Notes: a model not told the origin generated them from the sequence alone. Counted from the first letter of the stretch, positions 7,998 through 16,218 are shown. The stretch: DNA of 28,090 nucleotides from CALFUK01 sp964398295 (GCA_964398295.1 CAYNMW010000039.1:1-28090), one strand, 5' to 3'. A program made the numbers and translations.

Positions 7998-8936
7998 TTA
8001 AAAATTTAATTCCATCCATAGTGGACGGTGATCAGAAATATAATATCTACAGTATTTATGAAACTGTGTTTCGCTTTTGGTCCATAGATTTGGAAATAAA
8101 GGTGTATCATAGTCAAATACACCTTCTGCTTTGATTTTATTTTTCAGCTTTGGTACAAATGCAATCTGATCGTATTGCTTGTCAGATTTCAAATTTGATC
8201 CTTGTCTCGTAGAATGATCAGGTAGTGATAAACCTCTTTTAGTTAAGGCATTATATATTGGGTCTCCTTTCTTGGCTTTTGGGATGTTGAAATCACCCAG
8301 GGCAATAATATTTGGTGAAATCGAATGTTTATCATCTCGACGAAGATCAACATATCTTCCTATTGCATAGGCTTCTAAGGACCTTCTGTGCATGTGAGTC
8401 CAATGCGTAGAACCGTAATACAAATGTGTATTTACAAGAATTAAAGTTTCATTTTTAAATGTGAAAGAAGATATAAAAGGATTTCGATCAAAACCTGTAA
8501 AAGTAGAATTGACACCACTCAATTTGATATGTTTGTGATCCTTTGGAGGAATCGCTAATTCACCTGTCATCTGGTTTTGAGAAACTTTTTGAGAATCGTA
8601 GAAAAACGCTGCCCTTTCATCATTACCTCCTTTATCATTGAAAATGAGTTGATATTCAGATCCAATAAAAGATTCTAGATTATATAGTCCCGTTAAGTCA
8701 TCATAGACTTCCTGTATTGCTATTATGTCAAACCAGCTTAAGACTTCTGCTATTAATCTATAATGATCTTCCGTACGCTTGTGTAAACCAAGATTGGCTA
8801 TATTCCAAGTAGCGATTAATAAGGTGTCATTGGATTTAGTTGGAATTTGTCTTATTCCTTTATGCATTTTGAGAATCTCGATTTCAGAATCAAAATCAAA
8901 ATTGAATGTAAATCGAGGTTTTTCAAATGATACCAT
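7998..8936 (-). CDS. Endonuclease/exonuclease/phosphatase (EEP) family protein
   Basis: A 312-residue protein without a signal peptide, so presumably cytoplasmic. It carries the EEP (DNase I-like) active-site set: IATWNIANLG (41-50, N45), IIAIQEVYDD (71-80, metal ligand E76), LVNTHLYYG (167-175, H171), ALGDFNIPK (212-220, D215 and N217) and SDHRPLW (301-307, D302/H303). Members hydrolyse phosphodiesters in nucleic acids or lipid head groups; which applies here is not decided by the motifs. An N-terminal segment of about 38 residues precedes the fold. It is convergent with the metallophosphatase gene and is 176 bp downstream of the lipoprotein pair on the same strand, too far to assume one operon. 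Confidence 0.9.
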   Translation of the reverse strand: MVSFEKPRFTFNFDFDSEIEILKMHKGIRQIPTKSNDTLLIATWNIANLGLHKRTEDHYRLIAEVLSWFDIIAIQEVYDDLTGLYNLESFIGSEYQLIFNDKGGNDERAAFFYDSQKVSQNQMTGELAIPPKDHKHIKLSGVNSTFTGFDRNPFISSFTFKNETLILVNTHLYYGSTHWTHMHRRSLEAYAIGRYVDLRRDDKHSISPNIIALGDFNIPKAKKGDPIYNALTKRGLSLPDHSTRQGSNLKSDKQYDQIAFVPKLKNKIKAEGVFDYDTPLFPNLWTKSETQFHKYCRYYISDHRPLWMELNF

Positions 8937-9112
8937 TTTTAGTTTTATTTTTCACTATATTTTTTACCTAGTAACAGGTAAAGAACCATCACATCGTTTA
9001 TTTACTTATATAGTTAGTGTGATAAAAAGCAAAAATGTTACCCGGAATTAAATATTATAATTATTTATATAAACAATCGCAATCTGCAATTTGGAGTCGC
9101 AGAGATAATGCG

Positions 9113-10258
9113 TTATTTATTTGATGCTGGAAGGTCAATTTTTAAAATTGAAGTGAGGGGAATATCTACTCGTCTTTTTTGATCGTGTAGCAAGACGTAG
9201 GTGTTATTTTCAAAGGTGATTACATCTTTAATTGCAGAGCCTTTTAAGGAGTCTATTTTATGTTTTCGTAATTCGAGTTCCTGATATGACAATTCTTTTA
9301 TTAATAAATGTTGCTTATCTCTGTCATTAACTGATGTCATAAACAGGAGAATGGATTCTTCTCTTAATTCCATTTCTATTATTTCTTGATGGTGACTCTC
9401 TGTAAAGATCACTTCATTTATTTGGTTTAATTGTTTGTCTAATTTTATAATAAAAACGTCTAGTCCAGTATCGCCTTGTTGCATGCTTCCAGAAATGTAA
9501 ATGTGATCGTCATTTACTTGCATCTCTTCAAAAAATACATGGCCGTTATTTTCCGCTTTCAACCATCGTTCTTTTTCTACACCTTCATTGTCCGTAAGGA
9601 GAATAAATCCCTTAGTAAATGCTTCTTTATACGAATGTCCATCCTTAAATTCGAAGCCATCTGCAATTCCAGAGATCAATAGGTCACCATTCTCTAATTG
9701 CTTGATCTGTTTTGGAATGGTTGTTTCTTCTCCAATGGTATACATTTCTTTATTCTTGACCTCTTTGTTTTTTATCCAAGCGACACTACTATTCGCAGTT
9801 TGTCTTTCGTAGTTGAGAGAGATAAATTGTTGTGAAGATGAGGGAATGAAATCAACAACTCGTGTCCGGTGACCATAGCTAATAATTGGATCTAAACCAT
9901 GCTCCGAATTAAGAGAAAACAAACGACTAACTTCTTCTTGCTGTCCTAAACTTTTTGCTTGGTAATAACTGATGAATGGTTGACCGAATTGATCTTTTTT
10001 TATTAGTATACCTCTGGCAGAAGTTTCAGATGCAAAGATGATGGGCTCTTCATTATGAATCTGCAGTGCAGGATATTGTATACTTGACTTATTGTAAGCA
10101 GTACCTAGTGAAATCAACTGTTGATCATAAGTGGTAAGTTGAGTGGGTACAAATGTAAGCTTGGAAGGCACGACGGATTCTGTCTCGCATGCAAACAGTA
10201 ATAGACAAATACAACTAAAGAGACTTGTAAAAAAGGAGCCAGTTGAATTGGCAGTCAT
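9113..10258 (-). CDS. Lipoprotein with beta-propeller-like repeats, function unknown
   Basis: A 381-residue protein not assignable to a named family. The N-terminus ends in LLLFACE, a lipobox with C24, so it is probably lipidated and surface or periplasmic. The body is beta-rich with repeated blocks of the form 'xENGDLLISGxxDG ... KGFILLTDNEGVEKERW' (about 193-235) and 'DDHIYISGSMQQGDTGLDVF' (250-269), the pattern of propeller-forming lipoproteins in this phylum. No catalytic motif was found. The gene begins five bases after the stop of the small CxxC protein upstream, so the two form an operon and may work together at the envelope. It resembles the lipoprotein at 24662-25885 in architecture but not closely in sequence. 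Confidence 0.85.
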   Translation of the reverse strand: MTANSTGSFFTSLFSCICLLLFACETESVVPSKLTFVPTQLTTYDQQLISLGTAYNKSSIQYPALQIHNEEPIIFASETSARGILIKKDQFGQPFISYYQAKSLGQQEEVSRLFSLNSEHGLDPIISYGHRTRVVDFIPSSSQQFISLNYERQTANSSVAWIKNKEVKNKEMYTIGEETTIPKQIKQLENGDLLISGIADGFEFKDGHSYKEAFTKGFILLTDNEGVEKERWLKAENNGHVFFEEMQVNDDHIYISGSMQQGDTGLDVFIIKLDKQLNQINEVIFTESHHQEIIEMELREESILLFMTSVNDRDKQHLLIKELSYQELELRKHKIDSLKGSAIKDVITFENNTYVLLHDQKRRVDIPLTSILKIDLPASNK

Positions 10259-10263
10259 TTGGT

Positions 10264-10779
10264 TTATTTCACAAGAGTAGCATCGACGAGTTGATACATC
10301 AATCTGTTGATGTCATCTGCATTTAATTGTAATTTACCTTTAATGGTTATTTGCTCTGCAGAATATTTGATTGGTTCAATTGATAAGACTTCCATTACAG
10401 TTTCTGGACCTGCACCTCCACAGAAAAAGCACATGCTGTAGGGGAAAGCGGAGAAAATGAATTCTGTGTGGCTCTTATATCCTTCTACAGGAATCACATA
10501 GCCTTTGATCGTGATTTCTGAATCTTGTAGATCTGTAACTTGTTGGCTGAAAACAGGTTTATCAATTTTAAAACCCATCAATTCATCATATTCTTTGCGA
10601 TAGGTGATGCGTGATAAGGTCTTCCAGACATTTTCTGTTTTTCCTTCTGGCTCAACCATCTTAAGATCGGCATCTTTAATGACTTCATTTATCTTGGCAG
10701 CAGCTTCAGCATTTTGGTCTTGAGCAGTCGCTATCGAAGCGAAAAGACAAAAGCAAAATAGATAGATTACCTGTTTCAT
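10264..10779 (-). CDS. Small exported protein with CFFCGGAGPE motif (DUF3299-like)
   Basis: A 171-residue protein with a cleavable signal peptide (residues 1-19, cleavage at ATA/QD). The mature part has a helical segment (about 22-65) and a small beta domain (about 72-171) containing ITIKGYVIPVEGYKSH (89-104) and PYSMCFFCGGAGPETVMEV (113-131), with C117 and C120 forming a CxxC. The block 'GYVIPxE ... F ... PYxxCxxC' resembles DUF3299 proteins, where a conserved cysteine region follows a similar strand; I place it there by motif memory only. A redox or metal-binding role in the periplasm is possible but unproven. First gene of an operon with the downstream lipoprotein (5-base gap). Confidence 0.85.
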   Translation of the reverse strand: MKQVIYLFCFCLFASIATAQDQNAEAAAKINEVIKDADLKMVEPEGKTENVWKTLSRITYRKEYDELMGFKIDKPVFSQQVTDLQDSEITIKGYVIPVEGYKSHTEFIFSAFPYSMCFFCGGAGPETVMEVLSIEPIKYSAEQITIKGKLQLNADDINRLMYQLVDATLVK

Positions 10780-11017
10780 TTGATTTTTTTATAAATGAAC
10801 AAGCAAAATATGAAAATAAGCTCAGTCAAACAGGGTTTTAACCCATTCATAACATGCTATTGATGTTGTGCTTGACAATCTCTTCTCGGTGAAGGATGGT
10901 TTCAAATGGATCAAACCCTCTAAATCCCCCTTGATCTCAAGCCGACGGTTCCTGATAGTCGCATTTGGCTCATCGGAGGGGACCCTCGGAATGACAATAT
11001 ATTTATAATAGCTATTA

Positions 11018-11052
11018 TCGAAGCATTGTCATCCTGACCGTAGTCGAAGGGA
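11018..11052 (+). repeat. Intergenic repeat element, copy 1
   Basis: Begins TCGAAGCATTGTCATCC and ends in AGTCGAAGGGA. The same sequence, with a few substitutions and one indel, occurs in reverse orientation at 28028-28061 in the other non-coding repeat region of this window. The 'ATTGTCATCC..A.CG.AGTCGA' core is of the kind scattered between genes in many Bacteroidota genomes (general recollection). Confidence 0.75.
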
Positions 11053-11107
11053 AATGTCCGCACACTCAATTGTTCAAAAAAAGTTGACAGTTATTCAATT
11101 GATTAGA

Positions 11108-11123
11108 ATGTAAATATTTACAT
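11108..11123. promoter_or_regulatory. 16-bp perfect palindrome upstream of GH9 gene
   Basis: ATGTAAATATTTACAT reads identically on both strands and lies 23 bases before the GH9 start codon. A TTGAC at 11084-11088 and TAGAATGT starting at 11105 could be promoter elements overlapping it. Position and symmetry suit a dimeric regulator, but AT-rich palindromes also arise by chance. Confidence 0.45.
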
Positions 11124-11146
11124 TAAAGTAAATCAAATTTCTGCTC

Positions 11147-13783
11147 ATGAAAACCAATCAGACATCTAGGTTTCAGATGCTATATCTGGCACTAATTTTT
11201 TGTTTATTAACACCTTTTGCCCATTCACAATCATGGACGCACAATGAAGTCTTGACCAAATCGATTCAATTTTATGAAGCCCAACAATGTGGTCCGTTAC
11301 CAGATTGGAATCGTTTTTCATGGCGACGTAGCTGTCATACATCTGATGGAAGCGATGTTGGAGTTGATCTCACAGGAGGCTGGCATGATGCTGGAGATCA
11401 TGTGAAATTTCATCTACCAATGGCGCAAGCAATTACCGTATTGGCATGGACTTTTTTGACTTATGAGGATGAAATAATCAATTCTGGAAACTATCAGTAT
11501 TACCGAGATAATCTAAGATTCATCGCCGACTACATCATCAAGTGTCATCCTCCTAGTAACAATAATCTGTTTTATGCACAAGTAGCTTCAGGAGGCTTAG
11601 ATCATAGCTTTTGGGAACCTCCAGAAGAAAATACATATAACCGAAATGTATATTTTATCAATGACAATGCCAATGGTACAGATTTAGCTTGTGGAATGGC
11701 TGCTGCTTTTGCAAGTTTGAGTATGGTGTTTGATGACGAGCCTGGATTTAGTCTTGAACTGCGCAATCATGCTATTGACTTATTCGATTTTGGTTCAAAC
11801 ACAAATTTTGGTTATTCGTTTCAAATAAATGATGGAGATTTTTACAGCTCAGAAAGCCCATATGATGACGATGTTGTCTGGGGAGCCTTATGGTTATATA
11901 GAGCAACCAATAATCAGTTTTATTTAAACCTGGCAGAAAATCGCTTTCCTGCTATCTCTGGTGCACAAGGATGGTATCCCAGTTTTAGAGATCACGGCTT
12001 TGGCAGTTTCTTATTGTTGTCCGAAATAACAGGTAATCAAACCTATTTTAACGCTACTGAAAATTGGTTGAACAATGAGATTTCGCGTAGCTCTCAGGGC
12101 GGTCTGTATAATAGATCAGGTTTGTTGCTCGCTCAAGCATCTGCAGCCTTGTCATTTTCGGCTTATTATTATGCTCAAGTTAGAGGGCCGAGTCACCCAA
12201 ATTTTAATACCTATGTCAATTATGCTGAAAGCCAGTTTGAGTATATTCTGGGAAACAATCCACTCGGGAGGTCTTATGTTGTTGATGTTGGGAATAATTT
12301 TCCAAGAGTCACTCATCATAGAGCGGCCCATGATTCACCAAATGGAGATGTGTTTAATCCGCAACTAGACAACCATATTTTGACAGGTGGTCTTGTTGGC
12401 GGACCTGATGGATCCGATAGTTATAGTAATGATCGATCCGATTGGCCAAATACTGAAGTAGCTGTCAGCGGACAATCCTTTTTTGTGGGACTAGCAGCTC
12501 AAATGCTAAGAGAGAATCCATCTGCGCCAGTAGTAGGTGCGATGGTTGATGATATTCTGACCGTTAATGCACCTTCGACAGTAGAACAAGGCGCAAATGA
12601 AACAGTTACCGTTAACTATTCATCTGATGGTATACGAGAAATTATTATTGCTTTTCAGTTGGGATCAGATCCATACACTACTTATAGTTCTATCGTCTCG
12701 TCCGTAGGTGTCGGGAGTGGTACTATTGATGTACTTGTTCCTATTCCTTCTGATGTACCAATTGCATCAGGCGCTTATCAATTTCAAGTTTCTCTGGCTG
12801 AACCAGGTGCTGCATATGCAGATCGATTTGATAATCAAGCTGTGGAGAATGTAAGTGTGATTGCACAGGCTCCAGTAACAAATAATGAGATTACTTCAGT
12901 AAATGGTCCAGAAGTCATTTCTCAAGGTTCGATGATTATGTTAGATATTACCTATGAGGCAACTAGTCCAAAAGACATCATTGTGTCCCTGGAACAGAAT
13001 ACTGATCCTTTTGAATCTTTTGCTGGAGACATAATCAGTGTTCCTGGAGGAGTAGGTTCGATATCTGTTCCGTTGGATGTACCAAGTACGATTCCAGCAG
13101 GCACTGATGCTTATCAATATCAAGTCATATTGACTCCACCTGGAGGTGCCTGGGTAGACAGAGACGATAATTTTTCTATAGATAATGTGGATGTCCTCCA
13201 AGGTGCGCCATTAAGTGATGCCCTTAATAATATTTCTGCTCCAGCGGTTGTAAATCAAGGAGAAATAGTCAACGTAACTTTTGAATATGAAACCACTGAG
13301 AGTCGAGATATCGTTGTAGTTTTTCAACAAAGCTCAGATCCATTTACAAGTTATAGTTCTGAAAGAGTGACAGTTAATGGTCAAGGCAGCGCAACGGTAT
13401 CACTTGAAATTCCTAACGTTACACCTACTGGAACAGATGCCTACCAATTTCAATCATATCTAACAGAAATTGGCGCCTTCTGGAATGAGCGTTTTGATGA
13501 TCTCGCTTTTACAGATGTCGATGTCATTACAACAACAGCAACTTGTCAAGATGGTATTCAGAATGGTAACGAAACGGGAGTTGATTGTGGTGGTCCAGAT
13601 TGTGTCGTTTGTTCGGCTTGTGGCTTACCAGCAACCATGACACAACAAGTCGAAAATGGTGACATGTTTGTGAGTGATCCGTGCTTTGGTTTAATTCTAT
13701 CTTCACAAAATGGATCTTGTCACAGAGTGAGTGTAAACAATAACGGCAGTTTAGAGATTGTTGAAGTTGAATGTCCGAATTAA
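11147..13783 (+). CDS. GH9 cellulase (endoglucanase) with three repeated C-terminal modules
   Basis: An 878-residue secreted enzyme with a signal peptide (about 1-27, ending AHSQS). Residues about 29-455 are a GH9 (alpha/alpha)6 barrel: DLTGGWHDAGDHVKF (74-88, base D81/D84), NNFPRVTHHRAAHDS (383-397) and SNDRSDWPNTEVAVSGQ (427-443, general acid E437). It should cut beta-1,4-glucan outside the cell. Three related modules of about 105 residues follow (468-573, 579-684, 690-794), each with a central 'DPxxxxxS' strand and ending in a 'DRFDN..VxNVxV'-like strand; they are probably Ig-like or carbohydrate-binding. The tail has CQDGIQNGNETGVDCGGPDC (800-819) and further cysteines. No T9SS sorting domain is present, unlike the PQQ-type protein at 19476, so its secretion route is unclear. 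A terminator follows. Confidence 0.95.
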   Translation: MKTNQTSRFQMLYLALIFCLLTPFAHSQSWTHNEVLTKSIQFYEAQQCGPLPDWNRFSWRRSCHTSDGSDVGVDLTGGWHDAGDHVKFHLPMAQAITVLAWTFLTYEDEIINSGNYQYYRDNLRFIADYIIKCHPPSNNNLFYAQVASGGLDHSFWEPPEENTYNRNVYFINDNANGTDLACGMAAAFASLSMVFDDEPGFSLELRNHAIDLFDFGSNTNFGYSFQINDGDFYSSESPYDDDVVWGALWLYRATNNQFYLNLAENRFPAISGAQGWYPSFRDHGFGSFLLLSEITGNQTYFNATENWLNNEISRSSQGGLYNRSGLLLAQASAALSFSAYYYAQVRGPSHPNFNTYVNYAESQFEYILGNNPLGRSYVVDVGNNFPRVTHHRAAHDSPNGDVFNPQLDNHILTGGLVGGPDGSDSYSNDRSDWPNTEVAVSGQSFFVGLAAQMLRENPSAPVVGAMVDDILTVNAPSTVEQGANETVTVNYSSDGIREIIIAFQLGSDPYTTYSSIVSSVGVGSGTIDVLVPIPSDVPIASGAYQFQVSLAEPGAAYADRFDNQAVENVSVIAQAPVTNNEITSVNGPEVISQGSMIMLDITYEATSPKDIIVSLEQNTDPFESFAGDIISVPGGVGSISVPLDVPSTIPAGTDAYQYQVILTPPGGAWVDRDDNFSIDNVDVLQGAPLSDALNNISAPAVVNQGEIVNVTFEYETTESRDIVVVFQQSSDPFTSYSSERVTVNGQGSATVSLEIPNVTPTGTDAYQFQSYLTEIGAFWNERFDDLAFTDVDVITTTATCQDGIQNGNETGVDCGGPDCVVCSACGLPATMTQQVENGDMFVSDPCFGLILSSQNGSCHRVSVNNNGSLEIVEVECPN

Positions 13784-13789
13784 ATTATA

Positions 13790-13825
13790 AAAAGATCCTC
13801 CATTTTTAAAAATGGAAGATCTTTT
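13790..13825. terminator. Bidirectional intrinsic terminator
   Basis: Near-perfect inverted repeat AAAAGATCCTCCATTTTT / AAAAATGGAAGATCTTTT beginning seven bases after the GH9 stop and ending 12 bases before the DUF1801 stop. The arms end in A-runs on one side and T-runs on the other, so it can terminate both convergent transcripts. Confidence 0.85.
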
Positions 13826-13836
13826 ATTTGAAGTAA

Positions 13837-14265
13837 TTATCCTTTCTCTAAACCAAGATTTGGTTCATTTTTAACCTTATGATAATGCAATGCAGTTTTG
13901 ATGCATTTAGCTAATTCTTTCTTTGGTATTTTATCATCCAGAGCAAAAATTATTGCTCTTTCTTTTTCATAGTTGAATGTATCACCAAAAACTTCTTTGA
14001 AAGTGCCTACCAATTTACTGGTGCATTTGAAATAGATGGCATATTGTTCCGGATTTTTTTCTTTCCAATCAATGCGGACGGTGCTGCCATGTTTAGTCAA
14101 GTAACTTGGTTCACCCCATTTGAGTGTTTCTTCTAAAGAATTTACAGACTCCAATTTTTCAGCAGTATCTATAATGATTTTTCGTAGCGCATTTATTTTG
14201 ACTTTGATATGAGGAGGGTAGGTGTCAATTTTTTCAGGTACTGCAGGATTTTGTTTTAGCGTCAT
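13837..14265 (-). CDS. DUF1801 domain protein (YdhG-like)
   Basis: A 142-residue cytoplasmic protein of the DUF1801 type: an N-terminal helix with 'YPPHIKVKINALRKII' (16-31), then ETLKWGEPSYLTKHG (46-60), IDWKEKNPEQYAIYFKCTSK (64-83) and FALDDKIPKKELAKCIKTAL (107-126). Members are small alpha/beta proteins of unknown biochemical function. The ATG lies seven bases after the stop of the kinase gene, so it is the last gene of that unit. Nothing here shows what it adds to nucleoside or pentose metabolism; it may be a passenger. It ends just before the bidirectional terminator shared with the GH9 gene. Confidence 0.9.
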   Translation of the reverse strand: MTLKQNPAVPEKIDTYPPHIKVKINALRKIIIDTAEKLESVNSLEETLKWGEPSYLTKHGSTVRIDWKEKNPEQYAIYFKCTSKLVGTFKEVFGDTFNYEKERAIIFALDDKIPKKELAKCIKTALHYHKVKNEPNLGLEKG

Positions 14266-14272
14266 GGTGGTT

Positions 14273-15247
14273 TTAATTCATTATTAAAGAATGAGCTAAA
14301 TAAAGTAGATTTTCTTTTTCTTTAAGTGAAAACGAAATTGGCAATTGAGCTAAGCCAATTAACCTGCGCATGATTTCGATACCTGCTAGTTGAGCTAATA
14401 ATGTACTGTTTAAATGAATTGGATAATTTTTTTCAATTGCAGGAAGGACTGTTTTATCTTTTGAAATCAAAATAGCATGAGCAGCCAGTACGCCAAGATC
14501 AAATTCAGGAAAACCTAAAAAACTGAACTCAGGATCAATGATGTAAATATGATCATTCTTTGACATCCAACTACCAGGATAAAAATCGCCGTGTAACAAT
14601 GTTGTGCCTTCAGATAAATATTTAACACCTATTTCTTTAATTTTCTTTTTTAGTAATTCATCTTTCTTATATCTAAGTGATAGTGCTTGTAACCCATGCT
14701 GCACATCATCTAGGGAAAAGCCATTATTTTCCATGAAAGGCAGTTCGAAAATATGTTGATGATTTAATAAGCGCAAGCTCTTGTTATGTGGATAGTTTTT
14801 TGGTGATTCTGATCGATGGATATTAGCCACAATATTTACAAGTAATTCAAGATTTTGTCCTTTAATTTCTTCAGCATTGTACAGACTAGTCATGTCTGTA
14901 CAATTTCCCAGATCTTGTAATATCAATAGGTGATTATCTTCATTATAGTATAAGACTTCAGGAAGATGTCGATTGAGTATATCATTGTTTTTGATAGCAG
15001 AGTAAAATTGATACTCAACATCAATACGCTCTATTGGTGCATCAATGTCTTGATATTTTTGTACAAATGGACGAGATTGTTTGACGATGAATGAGCGTAT
15101 ATTCGTTTTAATTCGCAAGACAACATTCATATTGCCTTCGCCAGGTTTTGATACTTCTATAATCTCTTCGTTAGTGTCTGTAATAAAACCAATTTCTTGC
15201 AAAAGGTTTTTAATGTCAATCTTAGATGTTTGTAAATCTATAAACAT
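14273..15247 (-). CDS. Methylthioribose-kinase-like / APH-fold small-molecule kinase
   Basis: Start set at the ATG at 15247 (324 residues), 11 bases after the nucleoside hydrolase stop; an in-frame ATG at 15283 would overlap that gene by 25 bases and adds an unlikely leader. Visible kinase elements are the nucleotide loop KPGEGNMNVVLRI (34-46), FIVKQSRPFV (53-62, lysine K56), LLHGDFYPGSW (217-227, catalytic D221) and IIDPEFSFLGFPEFDLG (236-252, metal ligand D238). The GEGNMN, VKQSRPFV, HGDxxxGS and DPEF combination matches S-methyl-5-thioribose kinase more closely than aminoglycoside kinases. It would phosphorylate a pentose or thio-pentose in the cytoplasm. Following a nucleoside hydrolase, a ribose or methylthioribose substrate is attractive but inferred. 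No other methionine-salvage gene is in the window. Confidence 0.85.
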   Translation of the reverse strand: MFIDLQTSKIDIKNLLQEIGFITDTNEEIIEVSKPGEGNMNVVLRIKTNIRSFIVKQSRPFVQKYQDIDAPIERIDVEYQFYSAIKNNDILNRHLPEVLYYNEDNHLLILQDLGNCTDMTSLYNAEEIKGQNLELLVNIVANIHRSESPKNYPHNKSLRLLNHQHIFELPFMENNGFSLDDVQHGLQALSLRYKKDELLKKKIKEIGVKYLSEGTTLLHGDFYPGSWMSKNDHIYIIDPEFSFLGFPEFDLGVLAAHAILISKDKTVLPAIEKNYPIHLNSTLLAQLAGIEIMRRLIGLAQLPISFSLKEKENLLYLAHSLIMN

Positions 15248-15258
15248 AAAATATGGCG

Positions 15259-16218
15259 TTATAAGTCTTCCAAGGTATTCCAAAAATGTTGGGTCATCTT
15301 CTCAACATTAATAATTGTGTGTATACCAATTTTGCGATTTGTATTTTCAGGGGGCGTCAAAAAATATTCTATAGTTGACCATTCTGGTTGTGCTATAGCT
15401 TCAATAATTGCAACATCCCACATTACCCATTTTTCTTTATTAGGGTCGTCTTTAGTCCACCAGCGATTATATCTATCCCATCTATTTAATAAATACCCCT
15501 TAATGCCTTCTTGGTTTTTTAAATATGTATCTGCGTCTTCTTTTAAAAACACCAAATGCTGACTCGTGGAAGCGGTCATTACGTTTAATTCAAGGTTTTT
15601 TGAATTCAGTAAAACTTCTACTGCTATGGGATCATTACCAGAATTAAATTCTTTTTTATCATAACTATTTGCTGCTGGCTTATGCCAGAAACCAAGATAG
15701 TGTACTGTTAATTTAGGAATGATGGATGGGTCTTCTAAGATAGCAGAAGCTACATTGGTACAAGGACCTAAAATAACAACATTCAATTTAGTACCATCTC
15801 TCATTTTATGTGCTGCCTCAATAATATATCTTGAAGCCTCAGAGGAGATTGGCACACCGTATTCTATTAAAGGAGTATTGCTTCCCAATGGAAGTACAAT
15901 TTCCTTGGCGCCCATTAATGTTATAATTTCTTCATTAATGAGTTGGCTTTCATTTACTGTGTTTTTTGAGGCTAAAGGCGATGTGTGAAATTGAGCCGAA
16001 TTTATTGCAATTAAATCGAAACTAGGTTCTGCAATGGCTCTAACGATGGCATACAAATCGTCAATTTCATTTGCCGTATCTGCATCAATAATTATAGGAA
16101 TCTTATTTGAGACCTGTTGTTGTGCAGGAAGAGAACTACATGATAAAAAACCACAAAAAATGCAAGTGACAAGTATTGGAATAAACGTACTTAAGGATAC
16201 ATGCGGTAAATGTTTCAT
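15259..16218 (-). CDS. Exported inosine-uridine-type nucleoside hydrolase (lipoprotein)
   Basis: A 319-residue IUNH-family protein. The N-terminus is a hydrophobic signal ending GFLSCSS, probably lipidated at C27, which would put the enzyme outside the inner membrane. The Ca2+/ribose-binding cluster IIIDADTANEIDDLYA (42-57) is present, in a variant spacing compared with the common DTDPGxDD form. LGPCTNVASAI (150-160), KEFNSGNDPIAVEVLL (189-204) and MWDVA (266-270, D268) complete the pocket. It should hydrolyse a nucleoside to base and ribose. It is followed by the MTR-kinase-like gene after 11 bases. An exported hydrolase paired with a cytoplasmic kinase would need a transporter for the released sugar, and none is nearby. 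Confidence 0.88.
   Translation of the reverse strand: MKHLPHVSLSTFIPILVTCIFCGFLSCSSLPAQQQVSNKIPIIIDADTANEIDDLYAIVRAIAEPSFDLIAINSAQFHTSPLASKNTVNESQLINEEIITLMGAKEIVLPLGSNTPLIEYGVPISSEASRYIIEAAHKMRDGTKLNVVILGPCTNVASAILEDPSIIPKLTVHYLGFWHKPAANSYDKKEFNSGNDPIAVEVLLNSKNLELNVMTASTSQHLVFLKEDADTYLKNQEGIKGYLLNRWDRYNRWWTKDDPNKEKWVMWDVAIIEAIAQPEWSTIEYFLTPPENTNRKIGIHTIINVEKMTQHFWNTLEDL

Larger units (their letters stand above)
10780..11146. other. Divergent intergenic region with repeat remnant and operator-like palindrome
   Basis: 367 bp between the divergent CxxC-protein gene and the GH9 gene. No credible ORF. It holds a C-rich stretch (about 10910-10985), an imperfect inverted repeat whose arms include AATGACAAT (near 10990-10998) and ATTGTCATCC (11025-11034), the repeat element at 11018-11052, and a perfect 16-bp palindrome at 11108-11123. 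Both promoters must lie here. Confidence 0.75.

Noticed and set aside
7998..8936. EEP protein as part of a phage-defence nuclease system
   Set aside because: No defence-associated partner, helicase, sensor or integrase nearby; neighbours are ordinary metabolic and envelope genes.
10803..10830. Bacteroidota-type promoter (TTTG ... TATTTTGC) for the CxxC-protein operon
   Set aside because: The spacing between the two boxes is 16 bases, shorter than usual, and the -7 box misses one base of TAnnTTTG; not strong enough to list.
14273..15247. Aminoglycoside resistance phosphotransferase
   Set aside because: Same fold, but the GEGNMN, HGDxxxGS and DPEF motifs and the nucleoside hydrolase neighbour favour a methylthioribose-kinase-like enzyme.
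15248..15283. Longer start for the MTR-kinase-like gene at 15283
   Set aside because: Would overlap the nucleoside hydrolase by 25 bases; the ATG at 15247 sits 11 bases after the stop and gives a conventional N-terminus.
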